A DNA stretch of 5,660 bases from Melaminivora alkalimesophila. GTDB lineage: Bacteria; Pseudomonadota; Gammaproteobacteria; Burkholderiales; Burkholderiaceae_C. Of this stretch, positions 1-5,660 are shown in pieces. The DNA lies in the NCBI RefSeq assembly GCF_000282995.1, contig NZ_ALEE01000535.1:1-5660 (forward strand). Direction: 5' to 3'. Both the position numbers and the translations under genes were made by a program. Below the pieces are notes generated by a model, which saw only the letters and a list, made by a program, of their open reading frames with translations, was not told the origin of the DNA and did not search any database. How positions within the stretch are numbered: the stretch's first letter is position 1; each line of letters begins with the position of its first letter.

Positions 1-192
1 CAGCCGCCGCGCGAGCCGCGCCAGCAGCGCGTCCACATCGGCCAGCAGCTGCTGCACGTCCAGGCGCGGGCGGGCATCCTGGGCGATGCAGGCGGCCGCC
101 TCCAGCAGCGCGAGCGAACCCCCGGGCTGGGGCGCCACCAGCGCAGCGAAATACTGCAGTGGGGTGGGAACGGTGTAACTCAGGGGCGGCAT
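1..192 (-). CDS. SirB1-type (transglutaminase-like) family protein, N-terminal part only
   Basis: The first 64 codons of a minus-strand gene lie here; the rest runs off the left edge. It starts with ATG (complement of 190-192) and reads MPPLSYTVPTPLQYFAALVA, followed by a helical segment rich in Leu, Ala and Arg. The 'PTPLxYFAALVA...LLEAA..IAQDA.P.LDVQ' pattern matches what I recall of the N-terminus of SirB1-family proteins, which carry a transglutaminase-like domain sometimes followed by TPR repeats. Members are annotated from sequence and have no firmly established reaction; the 'SirB' name comes from an old Salmonella locus and should not be read as function. It lies 47 bp after the murJ stop on the same strand, so cotranscription with murJ is likely. 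No clear Shine-Dalgarno sequence precedes the ATG. The catalytic Cys/His region, if present, lies outside the window. Confidence 0.72.
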   Translation of the reverse strand, partial: MPPLSYTVPTPLQYFAALVAPQPGGSLALLEAAACIAQDARPRLDVQQLLADVDALLARLARRL

Positions 193-239
193 GCAGGACA
201 GGTATCAAACAGGGGAAACGACGCCAGGCGGGCGCCCGC

Positions 240-1805
240 TCAGCGCCGCAGCAGCTGGCGCGGACGCAGGCCCAGTGCCGCCAGGGTACCGAAATACACG
301 AAACCCGCACCGAGCAGGGCCAGCGCCAGCAACCCGGCGCGCTGCAGCGCATGCGCCCGCAGGCCCAGCCAGTCGAAGCGGCCATCGACCCACCACAGGA
401 ACAGCGCCAGCACCGCCGCCGCCGCCAGCACCTGCAGCACCAGCCGCCCCCAGCCCGGCAGCGGCGCGTAGCTGCCGCGCCGCAGCAGCCCGGTGAGCAG
501 CCACGCCGCGTTCACCATCGCCCCGAGCCCGATGGACAGCGCCAGCCCGGCATGCGCCAGCCAGGGAACGAGCACCAGGTTCATGAGCTGCGTGGCCACC
601 AGCACCACCATGGCGATGCGCACCGGCGTGCGGATGTCCTGGCTGGCGTAGTAGCCCGGCGCCAGCACCTTGATCGCCACCAGCCCGAGCAGCCCCGCGC
701 CATAACCCGCAAGGGCCACCGTGATGGCCTGCACATCGGTGGCGGTGAGCGCGCCGTGGTGGAACAGCGTCGCCACCAGCGGGCGACCGAAGGCCAGCAG
801 CCCGACCGCGCAAGGCACCGCCAGCAGCAGCACCATGCGCAGCCCCCAGTCCAGCATGCCGCTGTAGCGCGCCGCGTCTGCGGCCGCGCGGGCCGCCGCC
901 AGCTGCGGCGTCAGCACCACCCCCAACGCCACGCCCAGCAGCGCCGTCGGGAACTCCATCAGGCGGTCGGCATAGAACAGCCAGGTCACGCTGCCCGGTG
1001 CCAGCCAGGAGGCGATCTGCGTGTTGATCATCAGCGACAGCTGCGCCACCCCGACGCCCAGCACCGCCGGCGCCATCAGCGCCAGGATGCGGCGCACCCC
1101 CGGGTGCCCCCAGGCGGCGCGGATGCGGCCCAGGCTTGCACCGATGCGCGGCAGCAGCCCCAGGCGCGCCAGCGCCGGCACCTGCACCGCCAGCTGCAGC
1201 ACGCCGCCGGCCATCACGCCGCCGACCATGGCGTAGATCGGCTCGATGCCGCGCGCCGCCAGCTGCGGCGCGCCCAGCCACGCCGCCCCGATCATCGACA
1301 GATTCAGCAGCACCGGCGTGGCGGCAGGCACGGCAAAGCGCCTCCAGGTATTGAGCACACCCGCGGACAGCGCCACCAGCGACATGAAGCCGATGTAGGG
1401 AAACATCCAGCGCGTCATGAACACGGCGGCCTCGAAACTCTCCGGGCTCTGGCGCAGGCCGCTCGCCAGCAGCCACACCAGCCCGGTCGCACCGGCCATG
1501 CCCAGCAGGCTGACCAGGACGAGCACCCAGAACAGCACCGTCGCCACGGCATCGACCAGCGCGCGCGTGGCGGCTTCGCCATGCTGCTCGCGATGGCCCG
1601 CCAGCACCGGCACGAAGGCCTGGCTGAAGGCGCCCTCGGCAAACAGCCGCCGGAACAGGTTCGGAATGCGAAAGGCCACGTTGAAGGCGTCGGTCAGCGC
1701 GTTGGCGCCGAAGACCGAGGCCATCAGCAGGTCGCGCACCAGGCCCGTGACGCGCGAGGCCAGGGTCAGCAGCGAGACGGTGGAAGCAGCTTTGAGCAAG
1801 GACAC
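240..1805 (-). CDS. murJ: Lipid II flippase MurJ (MviN)
   Basis: Integral inner-membrane protein of the MOP exporter superfamily that moves lipid II across the membrane for peptidoglycan synthesis. With the GTG start at 1805 it has 521 residues, close to the usual 510-520. Hydrophobic segments run throughout, fitting the 14-helix MurJ fold. Residues needed in E. coli MurJ have counterparts here: Arg18, Arg24, Asp39, Arg52 and Glu57 (in [12 protein letters not shown]), and the YADRLMEFP motif with Asp280-Arg281. The start is chosen by family resemblance: the product then begins M(V)[18 protein letters not shown], the typical MurJ N-terminus. The frame stays open to another GTG at 1895, but the extra 30 residues are polar, unlike the family, and lie over the rpsT promoter. 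No good Shine-Dalgarno sequence precedes either start. Divergent from rpsT and followed by the SirB1-type gene. Function is near certain; the start is less so. Confidence 0.96.
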   Translation of the reverse strand: MSLLKAASTVSLLTLASRVTGLVRDLLMASVFGANALTDAFNVAFRIPNLFRRLFAEGAFSQAFVPVLAGHREQHGEAATRALVDAVATVLFWVLVLVSLLGMAGATGLVWLLASGLRQSPESFEAAVFMTRWMFPYIGFMSLVALSAGVLNTWRRFAVPAATPVLLNLSMIGAAWLGAPQLAARGIEPIYAMVGGVMAGGVLQLAVQVPALARLGLLPRIGASLGRIRAAWGHPGVRRILALMAPAVLGVGVAQLSLMINTQIASWLAPGSVTWLFYADRLMEFPTALLGVALGVVLTPQLAAARAAADAARYSGMLDWGLRMVLLLAVPCAVGLLAFGRPLVATLFHHGALTATDVQAITVALAGYGAGLLGLVAIKVLAPGYYASQDIRTPVRIAMVVLVATQLMNLVLVPWLAHAGLALSIGLGAMVNAAWLLTGLLRRGSYAPLPGWGRLVLQVLAAAAVLALFLWWVDGRFDWLGLRAHALQRAGLLALALLGAGFVYFGTLAALGLRPRQLLRR

Positions 1806-1835
1806 CGCGCGAAGTGTATGCGCGCGCCAGGGCGC

Positions 1836-1864
1836 TTCCCGCAAGAATGCGCAAGAGCTATAAT
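1836..1864 (+). promoter_or_regulatory. Sigma-70-type promoter of rpsT
   Basis: A perfect TATAAT box lies at 1859-1864. With a 17-bp spacer, the -35 position is TTCCCG at 1836-1841, only 3 of 6 matches to TTGACA. Transcription would start near 1871, giving a leader of about 42 nt before the rpsT ATG. The bases after the -10 box (GGCGGG, 1865-1870) form a G+C-rich discriminator, a feature linked in E. coli to ppGpp/DksA repression of ribosomal promoters. Stringent control here is inference. The -10 box is convincing; the -35 assignment is weak. Confidence 0.75.
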
Positions 1865-1912
1865 GGCGGGCTTTGCTGGCAACATCCACAGACACCAGAA
1901 GGATTTACTACC

Positions 1913-2215
1913 ATGGCATCCAACAAGCCCAAGAAGAAAGACCCGCGCCTTGCCTCGGGTCGCAAGCGCAGCCGCCAGGGCGTCAAGCTCAACGCTGCCA
2001 ACACCTCGCTGCGCTCCAAGTACCGCACCGCCGTGAAGAACGTCGAGAAGGCGGTGCTCGCCGGCGACAAGGACAAGGCCACCGAACTGTTCGCCAAGGC
2101 CCAGTCCGTGCTCGACACCATCGCCGACAAGGGCATCTTCCACAAGAACAAGGCTGCCCGCGACAAGAGCCGCCTGTCCGCCAAGGTCAAGGCCCTGGCC
2201 ACCGCAGCCGCCTGA
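1913..2215 (+). CDS. rpsT: 30S ribosomal protein S20
   Basis: Primary 16S rRNA-binding protein of the small ribosomal subunit. The product has 100 residues, longer than the 87 of E. coli S20, because of a basic N-terminal stretch ([18 protein letters not shown]). The remainder is the standard three-helix S20 pattern: [20 protein letters not shown], then [24 protein letters not shown], then the hallmark [20 protein letters not shown] near the C-terminus. The ATG at 1913 is preceded by AAGGA (1899-1903) with 9 bp spacing, which settles it over an in-frame ATG at 1814 that lies upstream of the promoter. Monocistronic: own promoter, and a terminator about 70 bp after the stop. E. coli S20 represses its own translation and uses a weak UUG start; here the start is ATG, so that mechanism cannot be assumed. 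Confidence 0.98.
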   Translation: MASNKPKKKDPRLASGRKRSRQGVKLNAANTSLRSKYRTAVKNVEKAVLAGDKDKATELFAKAQSVLDTIADKGIFHKNKAARDKSRLSAKVKALATAAA

Positions 2216-2287
2216 CTGTTTCAGGCCAACAGCCCGGGTGGCTCGCCGCCCGCCGTTTGTAACGGGTGCGCTGCCAGCAAGAACGTG

Positions 2288-2311
2288 AAAACCGCCTTCG
2301 GGCGGTTTTTT
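2288..2311 (+). terminator. Rho-independent terminator of rpsT, possibly bidirectional
   Basis: The stem pairs ACCGCC (2291-2296) with GGCGGT (2301-2306) around the stable tetraloop TTCG, followed by a run of six T (2306-2311). AAA just before the stem can pair with part of the T run and extend it. It lies about 70 bp after the rpsT stop. Read on the minus strand, the same hairpin is followed by TTTT (complement of 2288-2291), so it may also end transcripts of the convergent DUF3579 gene, whose stop is at 2368. Confidence 0.93.
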
Positions 2312-2339
2312 CGTGTCCAGTATCCGGCCGTTCCTCCGG

Positions 2340-2357
2340 CCTGCCCCGCGCGGCAGG
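2340..2357. repeat. GC-rich inverted repeat downstream of the DUF3579 gene
   Basis: CCTGCC (2340-2345) and GGCAGG (2352-2357) form a 6-bp stem with a 6-nt loop, beginning 10 bp beyond the DUF3579 stop codon on the minus strand. Neither strand shows a T run after it, so it is not a canonical terminator by itself. It could protect a 3' end or be a chance hairpin in GC-rich DNA. Confidence 0.35.
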
Positions 2358-2367
2358 GCTGGCGCCC

Positions 2368-2697
2368 TCAGGCCTTTGGCGCCGGCTCGTCGGGCAACAG
2401 GCAGGCCTCGACCACCTGCAGGTCGTTGTCGCGCGCAAAGCCCATCACGAAATCCCAGGCCATGGGCTCGTGTTCGCGCAGCTCCTCGCGCACCACCACA
2501 CACTTCACGTCCCCGATCGTCGTCGGGATGCACCACGGCGAGTAGCGCAAATGGCTGCCCGGCGTGGCGCGCGCTCCACCCGGGCGAAACTGGCTCATGA
2601 CGCCCGCCAGGCGCTCGGCCCAGTCGCTGGGACGAAATCTTTTCCCCTGGTGCGTGATGCCCTGGATGAAGACTTCTTTGGAGGAGGGAGCAACCAT
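2368..2697 (-). CDS. DUF3579 family protein
   Basis: Small soluble protein of 109 residues with no predicted membrane segment or signal peptide. Recognisable blocks, from recall of DUF3579 members of betaproteobacteria, are KEVFIQGITHQGKRFRPSDWAERL (residues 8-30, quoted in part), a central SPWCIPTTIGDVKCVVV (53-69) and MAWDFVMGFARDNDLQVVEA (79-98). The function is unknown, and no catalytic motif is evident. The ATG at 2697 is chosen because the conserved domain begins a few residues later; an in-frame ATG at 2748 would add 17 residues (AGCSARGCRLF...) unlike the family and would overlap the best -10 box. No clear Shine-Dalgarno sequence precedes the chosen start. It is divergent from argD across 236 bp and convergent with rpsT. 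From memory, this neighbourhood recurs in Burkholderiales, but that does not show a role in arginine metabolism. Confidence 0.88.
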   Translation of the reverse strand: MVAPSSKEVFIQGITHQGKRFRPSDWAERLAGVMSQFRPGGARATPGSHLRYSPWCIPTTIGDVKCVVVREELREHEPMAWDFVMGFARDNDLQVVEACLLPDEPAPKA

Positions 2698-2746
2698 GGG
2701 TGGGGTCGTGGAAAAGAGCCTGCAGCCTCGTGCGCTGCAACCTGCC

Positions 2747-2752
2747 ATTCTA
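2747..2752 (-). promoter_or_regulatory. Candidate -10 box for the DUF3579 gene
   Basis: Read on the minus strand, TAGAAT (5 of 6 to TATAAT) lies about 50 bp upstream of the chosen ATG, giving a leader of roughly 43 nt. No TTGACA-like sequence occurs 16-18 bp further upstream, so the promoter is weak, activator-dependent or misplaced. A 16-bp dyad touches its upstream edge. Confidence 0.4.
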
Positions 2753-2768
2753 ACTCTTATACAAGAGT
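2753..2768. promoter_or_regulatory. 16-bp dyad, candidate operator between DUF3579 and argD
   Basis: ACTCTT-ATAC-AAGAGT is an inverted repeat with 6-bp arms and a 4-bp centre. It stands out as A+T-rich in a G+C-rich region, and lies immediately upstream of the DUF3579 -10 candidate and about 165 bp upstream of argD. Its size and symmetry fit a dimeric transcription factor such as a GntR-family protein, but no regulator can be named. The plus-strand TATACA inside it (2758-2763) could instead be a poor -10 box, and a short hairpin is also possible. Confidence 0.45.
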
Positions 2769-2781
2769 GAGGCCCCACGGC

Positions 2782-2814
2782 GCGGCAGCCGTCGTGCTGC
2801 CGCCGCGCTGCGGC
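2782..2814. repeat. Two overlapping GC-rich hairpins in the argD upstream region
   Basis: The first hairpin pairs GCGGCAGC (2782-2789) with GCTGCCGC (2796-2803): 8 bp around CGTCGT. The second pairs GCCGC (2802-2806) with GCGGC (2810-2814) around GCT. They share bases 2802-2803, so they could not both form completely. No T run follows, so this is not a standard terminator. It lies upstream of the preferred argD -10 box and would enter an argD leader only if transcription began further upstream. Confidence 0.5.
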
Positions 2815-2848
2815 ATGCCAGCGCTCTCCGCCAGGCCTGCGGGCACCC

Positions 2849-2854
2849 TAGAAT
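2849..2854 (+). promoter_or_regulatory. Candidate -10 box for the argD-argF operon
   Basis: TAGAAT (5 of 6) at 2849-2854 would place the transcription start near 2861 and give a pyrimidine-rich leader of about 73 nt before argD. The -35 position with a 17-bp spacer (CTCCGC) is a poor match. An alternative -10-like TATACA at 2758-2763 would give a leader of about 165 nt that contains the GC-rich hairpins. Confidence 0.45.
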
Positions 2855-2933
2855 CATCCCCTTTCCCTTCCCGGCCCTGGCCACCTCCGCCCGGTGCCGG
2901 CCGCCCTTGTCGCCCCGTCCAGGAGATTGACGC

Positions 2934-4151
2934 ATGACCGCCTTTGCCCCGGCCGCCTCGCCCCATGTCATGAACACCTACGCCCGCGTGCCGATCGCGC
3001 TGGAGCGAGGCCAGGGCGTGCGCGTGTGGGACGTGAACGGCAAGCAGTACCTGGACGCCCTCGGGGGCATCGCCGTGAACACCCTGGGCCACAACCACCC
3101 GAAGCTGGTGCCGGCGCTGCAGGAGCAGATCGCCAAGATCATCCACACCTCCAACTACTACCATGTGCCGCTGCAGGAAGAACTGGCGCGCCTGCTGGTC
3201 GAGCGCTCGGGCTTGACCAACGCCTTCTTCTGCAACTCCGGCCTGGAGGCCAACGAGGCGGCCCTGAAGCTCGCGCGCAAGTACGGCCACGACCGCGGCA
3301 TCGAGCGCCCGCAGATCGTCGTGTACGACAAGGCCTTCCACGGCCGCTCGATCGCCACGCTGTCGGCCACCGGCAACCCCAAGGTGCAGGCCGGTTTCGG
3401 CCCGCTGGTGGAGGGCTTCATCCGCGTGCCCATGAACGACATCGAGGCGATCCGCGCCGTGACCGAGGGCAACCCCGACGTGGTGGCCGTGTTCTTCGAG
3501 ACCATCCAGGGCGAAGGCGGCGTCAACCCCATGCGCGCCGACTACCTGCGCCAGCTGCGCGCGCTGTGCGACGAGCGCGGCTGGCTGATGATGATCGACG
3601 AGGTGCAGTGCGGCATGGGCCGCACCGGCAAGTGGTTCGCCCACCAGTGGGCCGGCATCGTGCCCGACGTGATGCCGCTGGCCAAGGGCCTGGGCTCGGG
3701 CGTGCCGATCGGCGCCGTGGTCGCGGGGCCGAAGGCGGCCAGCATCTTCGGGCCGGGCAACCACGGCACCACCTTCGGCGGCAACCCGCTGGCGATGCGC
3801 GCCGGGGTGGAGACCATCCGCATCATGGAAGAGGAAGGGCTGCTCGCCAACGCGGCCGAGGTGGGCGAGCACCTGAAGGCCGCCCTGGCGCGCGCCCTCG
3901 CCGGCCTGGACGGCGTGCTCGAGGTGCGGGGCCAGGGCCTGATGCTGGGCGTGGAGCTGGATCGGCCTTGCGGCGCGCTGGTGCAGCGCGCGGCCGATGC
4001 AGGCCTCCTGATCTCGGTGACGGCCGACCGGGTGATCCGCCTGGTGCCCTCGCTGGTCCTCACGCGCGCCGAGGCCGATGAAATCGTGGCCCTGCTGGCG
4101 CCGCTGGTGCGCGACTTCCTGGCCGAAGAGGCCACAGGGGCTGCAGCATGA
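2934..4151 (+). CDS. argD: Acetylornithine aminotransferase
   Basis: PLP-dependent class-III aminotransferase of 405 residues, normal for the family. It interconverts N-acetylglutamate 5-semialdehyde plus glutamate with N-acetylornithine plus 2-oxoglutarate, in cytosolic arginine synthesis. Visible landmarks are NSGLEANEAALK (101-112, phosphate-binding SG), FHGRS (135-139), ETIQGEGG (189-196, Glu189), IDEVQCGMGRTG (221-232, Asp222 for the pyridine nitrogen), LAKGLGSGVPIGA with the Schiff-base Lys251, and GTTFGGNP (278-285). The ATG at 2934 has AGGAG (2921-2925) 8 bp upstream, which favours it over ATG 2970 (Met13). Some ArgD enzymes also act on succinyldiaminopimelate (DapC activity) in lysine synthesis; the sequence does not decide this. 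Its last 4 bases overlap the argF start. ArgD versus another ornithine-type aminotransferase is settled mainly by close resemblance and the adjacent argF. Confidence 0.95.
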   Translation: MTAFAPAASPHVMNTYARVPIALERGQGVRVWDVNGKQYLDALGGIAVNTLGHNHPKLVPALQEQIAKIIHTSNYYHVPLQEELARLLVERSGLTNAFFCNSGLEANEAALKLARKYGHDRGIERPQIVVYDKAFHGRSIATLSATGNPKVQAGFGPLVEGFIRVPMNDIEAIRAVTEGNPDVVAVFFETIQGEGGVNPMRADYLRQLRALCDERGWLMMIDEVQCGMGRTGKWFAHQWAGIVPDVMPLAKGLGSGVPIGAVVAGPKAASIFGPGNHGTTFGGNPLAMRAGVETIRIMEEEGLLANAAEVGEHLKAALARALAGLDGVLEVRGQGLMLGVELDRPCGALVQRAADAGLLISVTADRVIRLVPSLVLTRAEADEIVALLAPLVRDFLAEEATGAAA

Positions 4152-5086
4152 GCAGCGCGGCGCCCATGAAACACTACCTGCAGTTCAGCGACTTCACGGC
4201 CGAGGAGTACCACTATCTCTTCGAGCGCGCGGCCATCATCAAGGCCAAGTTCAAGAACTACGAGAAGCACCATCCGCTCACCGACCGCACGCTGGCCATG
4301 ATCTTCGAGAAGGCCAGCACGCGCACGCGGGTGAGCTTCGAGGCCGGCATGTACCAGCTGGGCGGCAGCGTCGTCCACCTGACCACCGGCGACAGCCAGC
4401 TCGGCCGGGCCGAGCCCATCGAGGATTCGGCCAAGGTCATCAGCCGCATGGTCGACCTGGTGATGATCCGCACCTTCGAGCAGGAGAAGATCGAGCGCTT
4501 TGCGGCGAACTCGCGCGTGCCGGTCATCAACGGGCTGACCAACGAGTTCCATCCCTGCCAGATCCTGGCCGACATCTTCACCTTCATCGAGCGGCGCGGC
4601 TCGATCGCCGGCAAGACCGTGGCCTGGGTGGGCGATGGCAACAACATGGCCAATACCTGGCTGCAGGCTGCGGCGCTGCTGGACTTTCGCGTCCACGTGA
4701 GCACGCCGCGAGGCTACGAGATCGACGAGAAGCTGGCCGTCGGCCCGGGCGGCGCGCGCGCCGGCAGCTACCAGGTCTTCGACGATCCCAAGGAGGCCTG
4801 CCGCGATGCCGACCTGGTCACCACCGACGTCTGGACCAGCATGGGCTACGAGGCGGAAAACGAGGAGCGCCGGCGCGCCTTCGCCGACTGGTGCGTGGAC
4901 AGCGCGATGATGGCCGCGGCCCGTCCGGAGGCCCTGTTCATGCACTGCCTGCCGGCCCACCGCGGCGAGGAAGTCACGGCCGAGGTCATCGACGGCCCCC
5001 AGTCCGTCGTCTGGGACGAGGCAGAAAACCGGATGCATGTGCAAAAGGCACTCATGGAGTACCTTTTGCTCGGCCGAGTGGCCTGA
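4148..5086 (+). CDS. argF: Ornithine carbamoyltransferase (anabolic)
   Basis: Cytosolic enzyme that joins carbamoyl phosphate and ornithine to give citrulline and phosphate; usually a trimer. The 312 residues fit the family. Visible motifs are the carbamoyl-phosphate loop STRTR (57-61), RTF (108-110), HPCQ (135-138), the ornithine-side DVWTSMG (227-233, the D-x-W-x-S-M-G signature) and HCLPAHRGEEV (266-276) with Cys267. DxWxSMG separates it from aspartate carbamoyltransferase. The start at 4148 overlaps the argD stop as ATGA and has AGGGG (4136-4140) 7 bp upstream. Met7 (4166) gives the MKHYLQF N-terminus that I recall in relatives and is a possible alternative, but no Shine-Dalgarno sequence precedes it. 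The overlap implies translational coupling with argD. An anabolic role is inferred from pairing with argD and the absence of arcA/arcC. Confidence 0.97.
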   Translation: MSSAAPMKHYLQFSDFTAEEYHYLFERAAIIKAKFKNYEKHHPLTDRTLAMIFEKASTRTRVSFEAGMYQLGGSVVHLTTGDSQLGRAEPIEDSAKVISRMVDLVMIRTFEQEKIERFAANSRVPVINGLTNEFHPCQILADIFTFIERRGSIAGKTVAWVGDGNNMANTWLQAAALLDFRVHVSTPRGYEIDEKLAVGPGGARAGSYQVFDDPKEACRDADLVTTDVWTSMGYEAENEERRRAFADWCVDSAMMAAARPEALFMHCLPAHRGEEVTAEVIDGPQSVVWDEAENRMHVQKALMEYLLLGRVA

Positions 5087-5111
5087 CCGGGCCGATCGGC
5101 GCCGGCCGCCT

Positions 5112-5660
5112 CTAGCCTGCCTCGGCTCCGGGCGCCGGGTAACGCACCGTCCCGTCCGCATCCACCACCGCGCCGGGCGTGAGCTTCACGGGTTCGCAGC
5201 GCCCGGGCGCCATGAGGTGGAACACCTGCTCGCCGCGCGCGACCAGCCAGTCCGCGACGATGCGCCGGTGGCAACGCCACCACACGGCTTCGGAACACAT
5301 GAAGGCGAGGCGCTCGGCCCGCCCCCGCTCGATCAGCTCTTCCAGGCCCTCCCGGAAGGCTTCCGTCAGCGCATAGTCGGCGTAGCGGTGGAAGCTGGCG
5401 TTGGTCCAGAACGCATTGGTCTCGGAATCCGCTCCCTGGACCCGCGAGCGCAGGCCGCCCAGCGCCGCCAGGTGCTCATAGGCGATCCCATGGGGCGCGA
5501 GCGAGCCGGGCAGCGCATCCTCGTTGAACTGCGGGTTGGTGCGCGAGCGCGGAATCCGGCGGATGTCCACCACGCGCCGTATCCCGGCCGATTCCAGCAT
5601 CTGCACCAGCTCTTCCAGGCTGCGGTTGGAATGCCCGATCGTGAAGAACGGCAGCCGCTC
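5112..5660 (-). CDS. DUF488 family protein, 5' end outside the window
   Basis: The frame is open from the right edge, and 182 residues are visible before the TAG stop (complement of 5112-5114). The first visible residues, ERLPFFTIGHSNRSLEELVQ, contain the FTIGHSNRSLEEL motif typical of the DUF488 N-terminus, so only a few residues are probably missing; the internal GTG at 5606 is not the start. Further landmarks are VVDIRRIPRSRTNPQFN (30-46), YEHLAALGGLR (61-71) and the Cys-His segment FMCSEAVWWRCHRRIVADWL (120-139) with Cys122, Glu124, Cys130, His131 and Arg132. The conserved Cys/Glu/CHR residues suggest an enzyme or metal/nucleic-acid binding, but no reaction is established. It converges on argF with 25 bp between stop codons. 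That gap contains the perfect palindrome GCCGATCGGC (5092-5101) but no T run. Confidence 0.85.
   Translation of the reverse strand, partial: ERLPFFTIGHSNRSLEELVQMLESAGIRRVVDIRRIPRSRTNPQFNEDALPGSLAPHGIAYEHLAALGGLRSRVQGADSETNAFWTNASFHRYADYALTEAFREGLEELIERGRAERLAFMCSEAVWWRCHRRIVADWLVARGEQVFHLMAPGRCEPVKLTPGAVVDADGTVRYPAPGAEAG

Noticed and set aside
228..239. Perfect 12-bp palindrome GCGGGCGCCCGC just after the murJ stop
   Set aside because: A real palindrome, but without a T run and too short for a stable hairpin with a normal loop; such palindromes arise easily in GC-rich DNA.
1806..1912. A murJ promoter on the minus strand
   Set aside because: TTGCCA occurs, but no acceptable -10 box lies 16-18 bp from it, and other -10-like strings lack a partner or fall too close to the GTG.
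159..2036. A 625-codon plus-strand open frame across murJ
   Set aside because: It is antisense to murJ; its product is low-complexity, rich in Arg, Gln, His and Pro, as expected from the complement of a GC-rich membrane-protein gene, and it also runs into rpsT in the wrong frame.
2757..3872. A 371-codon minus-strand open frame across argD and its upstream region
   Set aside because: Antisense to argD, rich in His, Val and Gly, with no recognisable domain.
3542..5161. A 539-codon minus-strand open frame across argD and argF
   Set aside because: It is a shadow of two well-identified enzymes on the other strand and matches no family I recognise. Stop codons are rare in antisense frames of GC-rich genes.
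5179..5376. A 65-codon plus-strand open frame
   Set aside because: Antisense to the DUF488 gene, Arg/Ser-rich, and no family recognised.
1..5660. Mobile element, CRISPR array, tRNA or rRNA, phage or defence system
   Set aside because: No transposase or integrase motifs, repeat-spacer pattern, cloverleaf or rRNA-like sequence, and no defence gene, was seen. Recognised genes account for nearly all of the window.

Overview
The window is high-GC DNA (my impression is well above 60%; not computed) and tightly packed with housekeeping genes. Protein sequences and gene order point to a betaproteobacterium of the order Burkholderiales, most like the Comamonadaceae and related genera. The markers are an S20 protein with a basic N-terminal extension, a DUF3579 protein, and an argD-argF pair beside rpsT and murJ. 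This assignment comes from recalled family resemblance, not from a search.

Layout from left to right. A partial SirB1-type (transglutaminase-like) gene (192 to beyond 1) and murJ, the lipid II flippase gene (1805 to 240), both read on the minus strand as a likely two-gene unit. Diverging from murJ is rpsT (1913-2215, plus), which has a perfect TATAAT box, a G+C-rich discriminator and a strong hairpin-plus-T-run terminator. A short DUF3579 gene (2697-2368, minus) converges on that terminator. A 236-bp intergenic region then holds -10-like boxes facing both ways, a 16-bp dyad and nested GC-rich hairpins. After it come argD (2934-4151) and argF (4148-5086), overlapping by ATGA and so probably translationally coupled. 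A DUF488 gene (minus, 5112 to beyond 5660) converges on argF, with 25 bp between the stop codons and its 5' end outside the window.

How the genes work together. ArgD makes N-acetylornithine, and ArgF makes citrulline from the ornithine derived from it, so the plus-strand operon covers two non-adjacent steps of arginine synthesis. argG, the next step, is not in the window. MurJ (cell wall) and S20 (ribosome) share a 107-bp divergent intergenic region. DUF3579, DUF488 and the SirB1-type protein have no firmly established role.

I found no mobile element, CRISPR array, tRNA, rRNA or phage gene, and no sign of an undescribed multi-gene system. The items most worth a second look are regulatory: the argD/DUF3579 intergenic region, the shared terminator between rpsT and the DUF3579 gene, and the murJ start.
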